Positions 44,537 through 52,723 of a DNA stretch of 64,000 nt are shown in pieces (position 1 is the stretch's first letter; the number at the start of each line of letters is the position of its first letter). The notes under the pieces were generated by a model that saw nothing but the letters and a program-made list of their open reading frames with translations, searched no databases and was not told the origin of the DNA. The translations under genes and the position numbers were made by a program. Origin of the DNA: Aliiroseovarius sp. (lineage in GTDB: Bacteria; Pseudomonadota; Alphaproteobacteria; Rhodobacterales; Rhodobacteraceae); assembly GCF_030148435.1 (NCBI RefSeq), contig NZ_JASBTN010000081.1, positions 1 through 64,000 on the forward strand, read 5' to 3'.

Positions 44537-45952
44537 TTGGGGCTGGGTGATCTTGCCGACGGAATTGCACGTCAGATCGAAGCGGTCGGCGATGCCACGC
44601 ATGAGGCGCTGTTCGAACCGGTGATCCGGCTGGGTGTCACGGGCCTGTCACGGGCGGGCAAGACGGTATTCATCACCTCGCTGGTGGCCAATCTGATGAA
44701 CCGCAGCCGCATGGTTCAACTGGTTGCCGCCGCCGACGGGCGTATCCACACGGCGTTCTTGCAACCGCAACCCAACGACACCGTGGCCCGTTTCGAATTC
44801 GAGGAACATCTGGCCGCCGTGACCGGACCCGCCCCGCACTGGCCCGAAGGCACCCGCGCGGTCAGCGAGCTGCGCCTGTCCTTCCGGGTGCAGCCCACGG
44901 GGGTGCTGGGCGGAATGCGTGGTCCGCGCACGGTGCATCTGGATATCGTCGACTACCCGGGCGAATGGCTTCTGGATCTGGGCCTGCTGGACTTGAGCTA
45001 TACCGATTGGTCGGCGCAGGTACTGTCGCGCATTGCCCATCGGCCCCAGGCTGCCGGGTTTCTGTCCCTCGCCGATCATGCGGACGCCGAAGCCCCGTTC
45101 GAGGAACCCGCCGCCAAACCGGTGGCCGAGGCATTTGCCGCCTATCTGAGGGACGCACGAAAGGCGGGGTATTACGACTGTACGCCGGGACGGTTCCTTC
45201 TGCCCGGTGACATGGCGGGCAGCCCGGCCCTGACCTTCGCCCCGCTGCCGAAACCCGCCTCCGCCCCGCGCCGCAGTCTGTGGCGCGAGATGGAGCGGCG
45301 TTTTGAAGCCTACAAGTCCCGCGTGGTGAAACCCTTCTTTCGCGATCATTTCGCCCGGATCGACCGGCAGGTGGTGCTGGTCGATGTGCTGGGCGCGATC
45401 AATGCGGGGCCTGCCGCGCTGGACGATCTGCGCCGCGCCATGGCCGAGATCCTGTCGGCTTTCCGCCCGGGGCGAAACGCCTTTCTCAGCCAGCTCCTGC
45501 TGGGCAAGCGCATCGATCGCATCCTGTTCGCCGCAACCAAGGCCGACCACCTGCACCACAGCCAGCACCCGCGCCTGACCGCCATAACCGAGGCGCTGCT
45601 GCGCGAGGCGCGCGACCGGGCGGATTTTGCGGGCGCCAGGACCGCGGCCATGTCGATTGCCGCCCTGCGCACCACCACCGAGGATACGCTGGACCACAAG
45701 GGGCGCCGCCTGGACTGCGTGCGCGGCACCCTGCTGGACACTGGAAAGTCCGCTGCCTTCTATCCGGGGGATCTGCCCGAAGATCCGGCCCGCCTGCTGG
45801 CGCCCGCCCGGGAGGGGGCGGAGGCCTGGCTCAACGCGGACTATCGCGTCATGCGGTTTGCGCCCGCCCGGATCAGCCTGAAACCCGGCGAGGGGCCGCC
45901 GCATATCCGGCTCGACAAGGCGGCTGAATTCCTGATCGGAGACCGGCTGTGA
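44537..45952 (+). CDS. ycjX: YcjX family P-loop protein
   Basis: 471 residues starting at TTG 44537, with GAGGAG 8 nt upstream. Walker A GVTGLSRAGKTVFITSLVAN, followed by VARFEFEEHLAAVTG, VHLDIVDYPGEWLLDLGLLD (Walker B-like, D-x-P-G), QVVLVDVLGAINAGPAALDD and ILFAATKADHLHHSQHPRLT (T-K-A-D). This is the YcjX/DUF463 GTPase-like family, in E. coli linked to the phage-shock regulon. Followed by a GNAT gene and ycjF with 4-bp overlaps. Confidence 0.93.
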   Translation: MGLGDLADGIARQIEAVGDATHEALFEPVIRLGVTGLSRAGKTVFITSLVANLMNRSRMVQLVAAADGRIHTAFLQPQPNDTVARFEFEEHLAAVTGPAPHWPEGTRAVSELRLSFRVQPTGVLGGMRGPRTVHLDIVDYPGEWLLDLGLLDLSYTDWSAQVLSRIAHRPQAAGFLSLADHADAEAPFEEPAAKPVAEAFAAYLRDARKAGYYDCTPGRFLLPGDMAGSPALTFAPLPKPASAPRRSLWREMERRFEAYKSRVVKPFFRDHFARIDRQVVLVDVLGAINAGPAALDDLRRAMAEILSAFRPGRNAFLSQLLLGKRIDRILFAATKADHLHHSQHPRLTAITEALLREARDRADFAGARTAAMSIAALRTTTEDTLDHKGRRLDCVRGTLLDTGKSAAFYPGDLPEDPARLLAPAREGAEAWLNADYRVMRFAPARISLKPGEGPPHIRLDKAAEFLIGDRL

Positions 45953-46395
45953 TCACGACGCTCACCCCGGTTCCCGCCGCCCCTGAGGACGCCCCGGCCA
46001 TCGCCCGGATCCTGTCCGACTGGATCGACGCCACCCCCTGGATGCCACGGGTTCACACCCGTGAAGAGGATCAGGGGTTCGGTCGCATGTTGGTCACACG
46101 GGGCTGGACCCAGGTTGTGCGAGCGGGAGGCAACGCCGTTGGCTTTCTGTCGCGCGACGGGGCCGAGGTGCATGCGCTCTATGTCGCGCGGACCGCGCGG
46201 GGGCGGGGCGTGGGCAAGGCGCTGCTGGACCAGGCGAAAGCCGCGGCGCCCCTCCTGCAACTCTACACGTTCCAGGCCAACACCGCCGCGCAGCGGTTCT
46301 ATCTGCGCGAAGGCTTTGTCGAGATCAGCCGCACGGATGGTGCCGGCAATGACGAACACCTGCCCGACATCCGCTATGAATGGAGGCACGCATGA
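45949..46395 (+). CDS. GNAT family acetyltransferase between ycjX and ycjF
   Basis: 148 residues, start GTG overlapping the ycjX stop (GTGA). N-terminal EDAPAIARILSDWIDATPWM, acetyl-CoA-binding VHALYVARTARGRGVGKALL (R-x-x-G-x-G/A), YTFQANTAAQRFYLREGFVE and a C-terminal DIRYEW. A ribosomal RimI-like or small-molecule acetyltransferase; substrate unknown. Its insertion between two genes that normally pair is the interesting part. Confidence 0.88.
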   Translation: MITTLTPVPAAPEDAPAIARILSDWIDATPWMPRVHTREEDQGFGRMLVTRGWTQVVRAGGNAVGFLSRDGAEVHALYVARTARGRGVGKALLDQAKAAAPLLQLYTFQANTAAQRFYLREGFVEISRTDGAGNDEHLPDIRYEWRHA

Positions 46396-47387
46396 GTGAC
46401 GAAAAGGGACCGGTCCTGATCGAGCTGGACAGCCCGGGTACGGACACGCCGGCCTCCGCGCCGCCGGTGCCCGACCCCGAGGCGCCGGTGCCCACGGGGC
46501 AGGCGATGCAGACCGTCGCCACCCTGGCCGCGCGTCCGCCCAACCGGCTGCTGCGTTGGGTTCTGTCGTTGGGCGTGGCGTTGGTGGGCTTCGTGGCCAG
46601 CGTGGCGGCCTATGATTTCGTGACCGGGCTGATTGCCCGCTCGCCCGCCCTGGGGGCGACGGCCATGGTGCTGACCCTGGCCTTCGTATTGGCCCTGCTG
46701 GGGCTGGCCCTTCGCGAATGGATCGGCTTTGTCCGCCTGCGCCGGGTCGATGGGCTGCACCGCAAGGCCGAAGCGGCCTTGTCGCACAACTCCCTGCCCG
46801 AGGCCCGCGATGTTGTGGCCGGGCTGAAACGGCTCTATTCCGGGCGTGACGACGTGAAATGGGGGCTGAGCCGGTTTGCGGACCACGCCGGGGAACAGTT
46901 CGAGGCCGAAGACCTGCTGGCGCTCGCCGAGGTCGAAATCCTCGCGCCCCTTGACGCGCAGGCCCGCACCGAGGTCGAGGCGGCCGCGCGCCAGGTCGCC
47001 ACGGTAACGGCTCTGGTGCCGCTTGCGCTGGCCGATGTGGTCACGGCGCTGACCGCCAATATCCGCATGATCCGCCGGGTGGCGGAGATCTATGGCGGTC
47101 GTTCGGGCACCCTGGGCAGCTGGCGCCTGACCCGTGCCGTGATGACCCACCTGGTGGCCACCGGTGCGGTGGCGGCGGGCGATGACCTGATCGGCTCGCT
47201 GGCCGGGGGCGGTGTGCTGTCGAAGCTCTCGCGCCGCTTTGGCGAGGGCGTGGTGAATGGCGCGCTGACCGCCCGTGTCGGTGTGGCCGCGATGGAGGTC
47301 TGCCGCCCGTTGCCCTTCCGCCGCAAAACACGGCCCTCGGTTTCTGCTTTGGTCAGCCGCGCGCTGGCGGGGTTGTTCGGGCGTTGA
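46392..47387 (+). CDS. ycjF: YcjF/TIGR01620 family membrane protein
   Basis: 331 residues. Proline/aspartate-rich N-terminus, two adjacent membrane helices (VLSLGVALVGFVASVAAYDF and MVLTLAFVLALLGLALREWI), then a DUF697-type C-terminal domain: TALVPLALADVVTALTANIR, RMIRRVAEIYGGRSGTLGSW, RLTRAVMTHLVATGAVAAGD and RFGEGVVNGALTARVGVAAM. Works with YcjX in E. coli operons. Start ATG 46392 overlaps the GNAT stop (ATGA) and has GGAGG upstream; the ORF track start at 46380 is rejected. Confidence 0.9.
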   Translation: MSDEKGPVLIELDSPGTDTPASAPPVPDPEAPVPTGQAMQTVATLAARPPNRLLRWVLSLGVALVGFVASVAAYDFVTGLIARSPALGATAMVLTLAFVLALLGLALREWIGFVRLRRVDGLHRKAEAALSHNSLPEARDVVAGLKRLYSGRDDVKWGLSRFADHAGEQFEAEDLLALAEVEILAPLDAQARTEVEAAARQVATVTALVPLALADVVTALTANIRMIRRVAEIYGGRSGTLGSWRLTRAVMTHLVATGAVAAGDDLIGSLAGGGVLSKLSRRFGEGVVNGALTARVGVAAMEVCRPLPFRRKTRPSVSALVSRALAGLFGR

Positions 47388-47507
47388 CGCGGCACCGGTT
47401 CCGCCGCGAGCCGGTTCGCCCATCGTCCTGCGGACCCCGCGGCCGATCCGGCGGGCAGGGCAGGGGAAAACCCGCGCACTGGACGGCGCCTGCCCCCCGG
47501 CCTATAA

Positions 47508-47582
47508 GGCGCTCATGATGTTTGCTCAGGCCATCATTATTCGAATTATCAGCCCGGCGCTCTGACGATACGAGCCGCCGGG
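47508..47582 (+). promoter_or_regulatory. Candidate ileS attenuator: alternative hairpins over a leader ORF
   Basis: GGCGCTC occurs at 47508-47514 (just before the leader ATG) and again at 47556-47562 (end of the leader ORF). Both can pair with GAG-C-CGCC at 47572-47579, so the pairings exclude each other. The downstream pairing is extended by CCC/GGG to a 10-bp stem (47553-47562 with 47572-47582, one bulged C). No U-tract follows, so control of elongation or of ribosome access rather than classical termination is more likely (inference). Confidence 0.5.
47515..47565 (+). CDS. Isoleucine-rich leader peptide upstream of ileS
   Basis: Sixteen codons, MMFAQAIIIRIISPAL, with five Ile codons within six (ATC ATT ATT CGA ATT ATC). 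An AAGG lies 5 nt before the ATG. The ORF ends 84 bp before the ileS start and overlaps the hairpin region. Ribosome stalling on the Ile run when Ile-tRNA is scarce would change the folding of the mRNA leader, as in other amino-acid attenuators. Short ORFs occur by chance, but the local density of rare-for-this-genome ATT codons and the location argue for function. Confidence 0.55.
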   Translation: MMFAQAIIIRIISPAL

Positions 47583-47649
47583 ACAAGGCGTATGGAAAAC
47601 CGCGTCGCCCCATCCAAAGTCAAGAATTCCCCTGAAAAGGACCGGACAG

Positions 47650-50550
47650 ATGTGTTCCGACACCCCCGACTACAAAGATACTCTGAGCCTGCCTCAGACC
47701 GATTTTCCCATGCGCGCGGGCCTGCCCAAACGCGAGCCCGAATGGCTGGAGCGCTGGGAGAAGATCGGCGTCTATGACCGCCTGCGCGAGAAAGAGGGCC
47801 GCGCGCCCTTTACCCTGCACGACGGCCCGCCCTACGCCAACGGCCACCTGCATATCGGCCACGCGCTGAACAAGGTGCTGAAGGACATGATCGTGCGCGC
47901 GCACCAGATGATGGGCTTCGACGCGCGCTATGTGCCCGGTTGGGACTGCCACGGTCTGCCGATCGAATGGAAGATCGAGGAACAGTATCGCAAGAAGGGC
48001 CGCAACAAGGACGAGGTCAATGTCGTCGATTTCCGCCAGGAATGCCGCAAGTTCGCGGAAGGCTGGGTCGACATCCAGCGTGAGGAATTCAAGCGCCTGG
48101 GCGTGACCGGAAACTGGCCCGATCCCTACCTGACGATGGATTTCCACGCTGAACGTGTGATCGCCGAGGAATTCATGAAGTTCCTGATGAACGGCACGCT
48201 CTACCAGGGCTCCAAACCCGTGATGTGGTCGCCGGTCGAAAAGACCGCGCTGGCCGAGGCCGAGATCGAATATCACGACCACAAGAGCCACACGATCTGG
48301 GTGCCGTTTTCGTTTGCCAATGCCGGAGGCGACCTGACTGACGCCCGCGTGGTGATCTGGACCACGACCCCCTGGACCATCCCGTCGAACAAGGCGGTGG
48401 CCTTCAACAACAAGGTGGCCTACGGGCTCTACCGCGTGGAGGCGACCGAGGAGGAAAGCTGGACCAAACCGGGTGATCTGTACCTCTTCGCCGACACCCT
48501 GGCCGAGGACGCGCTGCGCAAGTCGCGCGTGACCGGGTTCACCCGGGTGCGCGACGTGGCCGCGTCCGAATTCGAAGGGCTGGTTTGCAAACACCCGTTC
48601 CACGGGCTCGACGGCGCGGACGGCTTCTGGGACTACGACGTGCCGATGATCGACGGCGACCACGTGACCGATGACGCGGGCACGGGTTTCGTGCACACCG
48701 CGCCCAGCCACGGTGCCGACGACTACGAAGCCTTTGTCGCGCGCAACTGGATCGACCGCATGACCCACAATGTGGGCGAGGAAAGCGAGTTCCTGCCCCA
48801 CGTGCCCTTCTTCGCAGGGCTTCAGGTCTTTGACCGCAAGGGCAAGGAAGGCAAGGCGAACAATGCCGTGATCGCCAAGCTGGTCGAGGCCGGCGGCATC
48901 ATCGCGCGCGGGCGGGTGACGCACAGCTACCCGCACAGCTGGCGCTCGAAGGCGCCGATCGTGTTCCGCAATACGCCACAGTGGTTTGCCAGCGTGGATC
49001 GCGAGGTCGGCGACGGTCAGGACGATCTGGGCAAGACGATCCGGGAACGGGCCCTGACCGCCATCGACCAGCAGGTCAAATGGCATCCGCAGACCGGTCG
49101 CAACCGGCTCTACAGCATGATCGAGGCACGCCCGGATTGGGTGCTGTCGCGTCAACGCGCCTGGGGCGTGCCGCTGACCTGTTTCGTGAAGAAAGGCCTG
49201 CTGCCGACGGATGAAGGCTTCCTGCTGCGCGACCCGGACGTGAACGCCCGCATCGCCGAGGCTTTCGAGGCCGAGGGCGCCGATTGCTGGTATGAGGATG
49301 GCGCCAAGGAACGCTTCCTGGGCAATGGCTACAACGCCGATGAGTGGGAACAGGTCTTTGACGTGCTGGACGTGTGGTTCGACTCAGGCTCGACCCACGC
49401 CTTCGTGCTGCGCGACCGCGCGGACGGGACCGAGGACGGCGTGGCCGATGTCTATCTGGAAGGCACCGACCAGCACCGCGGCTGGTTCCATTCGTCGCTG
49501 TTGCAGGCTTGCGGCACCAAGGGTCGCGCGCCCTACAAGAACGTGGTGACGCACGGGTTCACGCTGGACGAGAAGGGCATGAAAATGTCCAAGTCGCTCG
49601 GCAATACCGTCGCGCCGGAGCAGGTGATCAAGCAGTACGGCGCGGATATCCTGCGCCTCTGGGTGGCGCAGTCGGATTACTCGGTCGATCTGCGCATCGG
49701 GCCGGAGATCCTGAAAGGGGTGGCCGACAGCTACCGCCGGTTGCGCAACACCATGCGCTTCATGCTGGGCAACCTGGACGGGTTCGCGGATGCCGAGCGG
49801 GTCGAACCCGCCGACATGCCCGAGCTGGAGCGCTGGGTGCTGCATCGCCTGGCCGAACTGGATCACGTGGTGCGCGACGGCTATGCCAAGTTCGACTTCC
49901 AGGGCGTGTTCTCGGCCGTGTTCAACTTTGCCACCGTGGATCTGTCGAGCTTCTATTTCGACATCCGCAAGGACGCTCTGTACTGCGACGGGGCAGACAG
50001 CCTCGAGCGCCGTTCGGCCCGCACGGTGCTGGACGTGCTGTTCCACCGCCTGACCACCTGGCTGGCACCGGTTCTGTGTTTCACCATGGAAGATGTCTGG
50101 CTGGATCGCTTCCCGGGCGAGGGCAGTTCGGTGCACCTGGTCGATTTCCCGGTTACGCCTGCCGACTGGCTGGACGAGCCCCTGGCGGCCAAATGGGTGG
50201 GTATCCGCCAGGCGCGCCGCGTTGTCACCGCAGCCCTGGAAATCCAGCGCCGCGACAAGGTGATCGGCGCCTCGCTGGAGGCCGCGCCGGTCGTGCATGT
50301 GCGCGACGCCGGGGTTCTGGACGCGCTGAAATCGGTGAACTTCGCCGATGTCTCGATCACCTCGCAGGTGGTGCTGACCGGCGATCCGATGCCCGCCGAG
50401 GCCTTCCGCCTGCCCGAGGTCGAAGGCGTGGGCGTGGTGTTCGAGAAGGCCGCAGGCGACAAGTGTCAGCGCTGCTGGAAGATCCTGCCCGACGTGGGCA
50501 GCCACGATCACGCCGGCACCTGTGGCCGTTGCGACGACGCTCTGGGCTGA
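47650..50550 (+). CDS. ileS: Isoleucyl-tRNA synthetase
   Basis: 966 residues, full-length class Ia synthetase. HIGH motif in PPYANGHLHIGHALNKVL; editing (CP1) domain with WTTTPWTIPSNKAVAF and GTGFVHTAPSHGADDYEAF; VLDVWFDSGSTHAF; KMSKS in GMKMSKSLGNTVAPEQ; C-terminal zinc site CQRCWKILPDVGS then CGRC. Charges tRNA-Ile. Preceded by a candidate Ile-rich leader peptide. Followed by a strong terminator. Confidence 0.97.
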   Translation: MCSDTPDYKDTLSLPQTDFPMRAGLPKREPEWLERWEKIGVYDRLREKEGRAPFTLHDGPPYANGHLHIGHALNKVLKDMIVRAHQMMGFDARYVPGWDCHGLPIEWKIEEQYRKKGRNKDEVNVVDFRQECRKFAEGWVDIQREEFKRLGVTGNWPDPYLTMDFHAERVIAEEFMKFLMNGTLYQGSKPVMWSPVEKTALAEAEIEYHDHKSHTIWVPFSFANAGGDLTDARVVIWTTTPWTIPSNKAVAFNNKVAYGLYRVEATEEESWTKPGDLYLFADTLAEDALRKSRVTGFTRVRDVAASEFEGLVCKHPFHGLDGADGFWDYDVPMIDGDHVTDDAGTGFVHTAPSHGADDYEAFVARNWIDRMTHNVGEESEFLPHVPFFAGLQVFDRKGKEGKANNAVIAKLVEAGGIIARGRVTHSYPHSWRSKAPIVFRNTPQWFASVDREVGDGQDDLGKTIRERALTAIDQQVKWHPQTGRNRLYSMIEARPDWVLSRQRAWGVPLTCFVKKGLLPTDEGFLLRDPDVNARIAEAFEAEGADCWYEDGAKERFLGNGYNADEWEQVFDVLDVWFDSGSTHAFVLRDRADGTEDGVADVYLEGTDQHRGWFHSSLLQACGTKGRAPYKNVVTHGFTLDEKGMKMSKSLGNTVAPEQVIKQYGADILRLWVAQSDYSVDLRIGPEILKGVADSYRRLRNTMRFMLGNLDGFADAERVEPADMPELERWVLHRLAELDHVVRDGYAKFDFQGVFSAVFNFATVDLSSFYFDIRKDALYCDGADSLERRSARTVLDVLFHRLTTWLAPVLCFTMEDVWLDRFPGEGSSVHLVDFPVTPADWLDEPLAAKWVGIRQARRVVTAALEIQRRDKVIGASLEAAPVVHVRDAGVLDALKSVNFADVSITSQVVLTGDPMPAEAFRLPEVEGVGVVFEKAAGDKCQRCWKILPDVGSHDHAGTCGRCDDALG

Positions 50551-50574
50551 TCTGCCCGAAAGCGCGGGAAATGG

Positions 50575-50611
50575 AACGCCCCGGTGGTTTGCACCGGGGC
50601 GTTTCGTGTTT
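50575..50611 (+). terminator. Rho-independent terminator after ileS
   Basis: AACGCCCCGGTG and CACCGGGGCGTT form a 12-bp perfect stem with GTTTG loop, then TTCGTGTTT. Confidence 0.88.
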
Positions 50612-50622
50612 AGGCTCGCCCC

Positions 50623-51081
50623 ATGATAGTTGCGGTTCTGGATACGCCCGTGGGGCGGCTGGGCGTGCGGGAGGACGCAGGTGCGATCACCCGTCTGACC
50701 TGGGACATGGAGGCGGAGGGAGAGGTGACACCCCTGCTTTCCGAGGCACTGTCCCAGCTCGCGGCTTATTTCGACGGGCGGCTCCGGGATTTCGACCTGC
50801 CCCTGCGGGTCGGCGGGTCCGATTTTCAGCGCGCGGTCTGTGCGGCCATGTCCGCCATCCCCCTTGGCGAGACACGGACCTATGGTGAAATCGCCAGGGC
50901 GGTAGGCCGACCGGCCCAGGCGGTGGGGTCGGCTTGCGGAGGCAATCCGATCCCGATCATAATTCCCTGTCACCGGGTCCTGGGCGCGGGGGGCAAGATG
51001 GTTGGATTCTCGGGCGCCGGCGGTGTTGAAACCAAGGTATGGCTCTTGCGCCACGAAGGCGCGGCAGGGTTGTTGATATGA
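50623..51081 (+). CDS. ogt: Methylated-DNA-[protein]-cysteine S-methyltransferase
   Basis: 152 residues. Active-site PIIIPCHRVLGAGG with the methyl-accepting cysteine; RTYGEIARAVGRPAQAVGSA is the DNA-binding HTH with the arginine finger region; GGVETKVWLLRHEG closes the domain. Repairs O6-methylguanine. The N-terminal domain is shortened, as in Ogt-type proteins. Coupled to the following EamA gene (ATGA). Confidence 0.93.
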   Translation: MIVAVLDTPVGRLGVREDAGAITRLTWDMEAEGEVTPLLSEALSQLAAYFDGRLRDFDLPLRVGGSDFQRAVCAAMSAIPLGETRTYGEIARAVGRPAQAVGSACGGNPIPIIIPCHRVLGAGGKMVGFSGAGGVETKVWLLRHEGAAGLLI

Positions 51082-51914
51082 GCTTGATCACCTTGCTGGC
51101 CGTGCTGGGGGCGGCCCTTCTGCATGCCAGTTGGAACGCGCTGATCAAGACCGGGGGCGACAAGCAGATTGCGATGCTGATGCTGACCCTGGGCCACGCC
51201 GCGATCGGCGCAATGGTCGTACTGTTTCGCCCCTTTCCCGCGACCGAGGTCTGGCCCTGGCTGATCGCCTCGGGGGCCATTCACACGGCCTATCAGCTGT
51301 TCCTGGCCTATGCGTATGAACACGGCGATCTCAGCCGGGTCTATCCGATTGCGCGCGGGGGCGCCCCGCTGATCGTGGCGCTGGTCGGGGCAGTGGTCCT
51401 GGCCGATGTGATCGCTGCAATGGAATACCTTGGGGTATTGGTGCTGGGATTGGGTATCCTGCTGATGGCGCGGGGGGTGTTTCAAGATGGTGAAAGCCGG
51501 CGATTGTTGCCCTTCGCGCTGGGCTCGGCGGTGGCCACGGCGGGATACTCTCTGGTCGACGGGATGGGCGCGCGACTGTCCGGTGACGCGGTGGGGTTCG
51601 TGGCCTGGCTGCTGATCATGTCGGCCCTGTTCTATACCCCCGTGGTGCTGGTGCAGAAGGGGACGAAGGTGCTGCGCGCCCCGGCGAAGTCCTGGGCTTT
51701 CGGAGCCGTTGCCTCGGCGGCGTCCTATCTGGCCTATGCGGTGGTGGTCTGGGCGATGACACAGGCGCCGATCGCCCTGGTCACGGCCCTGCGCGAGACC
51801 TCGATCCTGTTCGCGGTGCTGATCGGGCGCCTGTTCTTTGGCGAGCCTTTGCAGAATGGCAAGCTGCTGGCGGTGGGGCTGATCGTCACCGGTGTCGTTC
51901 TGACCCGCCTGTAG
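51078..51914 (+). CDS. EamA/DMT family transporter
   Basis: 278 residues, ten predicted membrane helices in two EamA repeats: LLAVLGAALLHASWNALIKT in the first and GSAVATAGYSLVDGMGARLS in the second; ends LLAVGLIVTGVVLTRL. AYEHGDLSRVYPIARGGAPL and ALRETSILFAVLIGRLFFGE are the family helix 4 and 9 patterns. Substrate unknown. Starts within the ogt stop and is convergent with pcs. Confidence 0.88.
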   Translation: MSLITLLAVLGAALLHASWNALIKTGGDKQIAMLMLTLGHAAIGAMVVLFRPFPATEVWPWLIASGAIHTAYQLFLAYAYEHGDLSRVYPIARGGAPLIVALVGAVVLADVIAAMEYLGVLVLGLGILLMARGVFQDGESRRLLPFALGSAVATAGYSLVDGMGARLSGDAVGFVAWLLIMSALFYTPVVLVQKGTKVLRAPAKSWAFGAVASAASYLAYAVVVWAMTQAPIALVTALRETSILFAVLIGRLFFGEPLQNGKLLAVGLIVTGVVLTRL

Positions 51915-51922
51915 GCGGGGCG

Positions 51923-52621
51923 TCACTCTTGTGAGCGGGCCGGGACGATCTGCTGCGCAATGCCTGCCAGAAGCAAGTAGACCGAGGTTGCCGTCAGCCC
52001 CCAAAGCGCCCAGCTTTCCGGGTGGAATTCGACCCAGGCCGCCCAGCCGGCGAAGCTGGTCCAGGCAAGTGCCACGGGCAGCGAGACCGCGCGCCAGCGC
52101 TCGGTGCGCACCGGGTGGATGAACTTCAGTGGCGTGAACATGGCCACGGCCAGGGCCACGACGATTCCCAGCATCAACCAGAAATTGGGTTCGGTGGCAA
52201 ACAGCACGATGATCACCATGTTCCAGCAGCCTGGAAAGCCGGAAAATGAATTGTCCTTTGTTTTCATCCGTGTGTCGGCGAAGTAGATGACACTTGCATA
52301 GGTGATGACGATGATCGCCACCCAACCCGTCCAGCCGGGCAGAAGTCCCGACTTGAACAGGGCATAGGCCGGAATGAATACATATGTCAGGTAGTCGATG
52401 ATCAGGTCCATCAGGACGCCATCGAATTGCGCGGCGTTGGTCTTGACGTGATAGCGGCGTGCCAGCGGCCCGTCGATTCCGTCGACAACGAAGGCGACGA
52501 CCAGCCAGACGAACATGAGCCCCCATTTCTCTTCCACTGCGGCGAGCGTGGCCAGCATGGCAAAAACGGCGCCGGTCGCGGTGAAGAGATGGACGGCCAA
52601 AGCTTTCGTCTGAATGTTCAT
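51923..52621 (-). CDS. pcs: Phosphatidylcholine synthase
   Basis: 232 residues, about eight membrane helices, with the CDP-alcohol phosphotransferase motif D-x2-D-G-x2-A-R in VDGIDGPLARRY followed by G-x3-D-x3-D in DGVLMDLIIDYLTY. Subsequent FADTRMKTKDNSFSGFPGCW is typical of Pcs, which joins choline to CDP-diacylglycerol to make phosphatidylcholine in the inner membrane. Start at ATG 52621 (MNIQTKAL); the 19 upstream codons are unsupported. Implies phosphatidylcholine-containing membranes. Confidence 0.93.
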   Translation of the reverse strand: MNIQTKALAVHLFTATGAVFAMLATLAAVEEKWGLMFVWLVVAFVVDGIDGPLARRYHVKTNAAQFDGVLMDLIIDYLTYVFIPAYALFKSGLLPGWTGWVAIIVITYASVIYFADTRMKTKDNSFSGFPGCWNMVIIVLFATEPNFWLMLGIVVALAVAMFTPLKFIHPVRTERWRAVSLPVALAWTSFAGWAAWVEFHPESWALWGLTATSVYLLLAGIAQQIVPARSQE

Positions 52622-52723
52622 CCCGGCTTTCTGCCGTAAATCCGGTCCGGGGGAAAGCGAAAACCCGGAGGCGGCCACGCGCCGGGATCACATGCGGTCC
52701 GCGAGGACCGAAGCTCCAGCCGG

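Noticed and set aside
45949-46389. Minus-strand ORF opposite the GNAT gene
   Set aside because: Shadow frame; the plus-strand protein has acetyl-CoA-binding motifs.
52690-52712. GGTCC-GCGA-GGACC hairpin between pcs and xerC as terminator
   Set aside because: Stable tetraloop but no U-tract on either strand.
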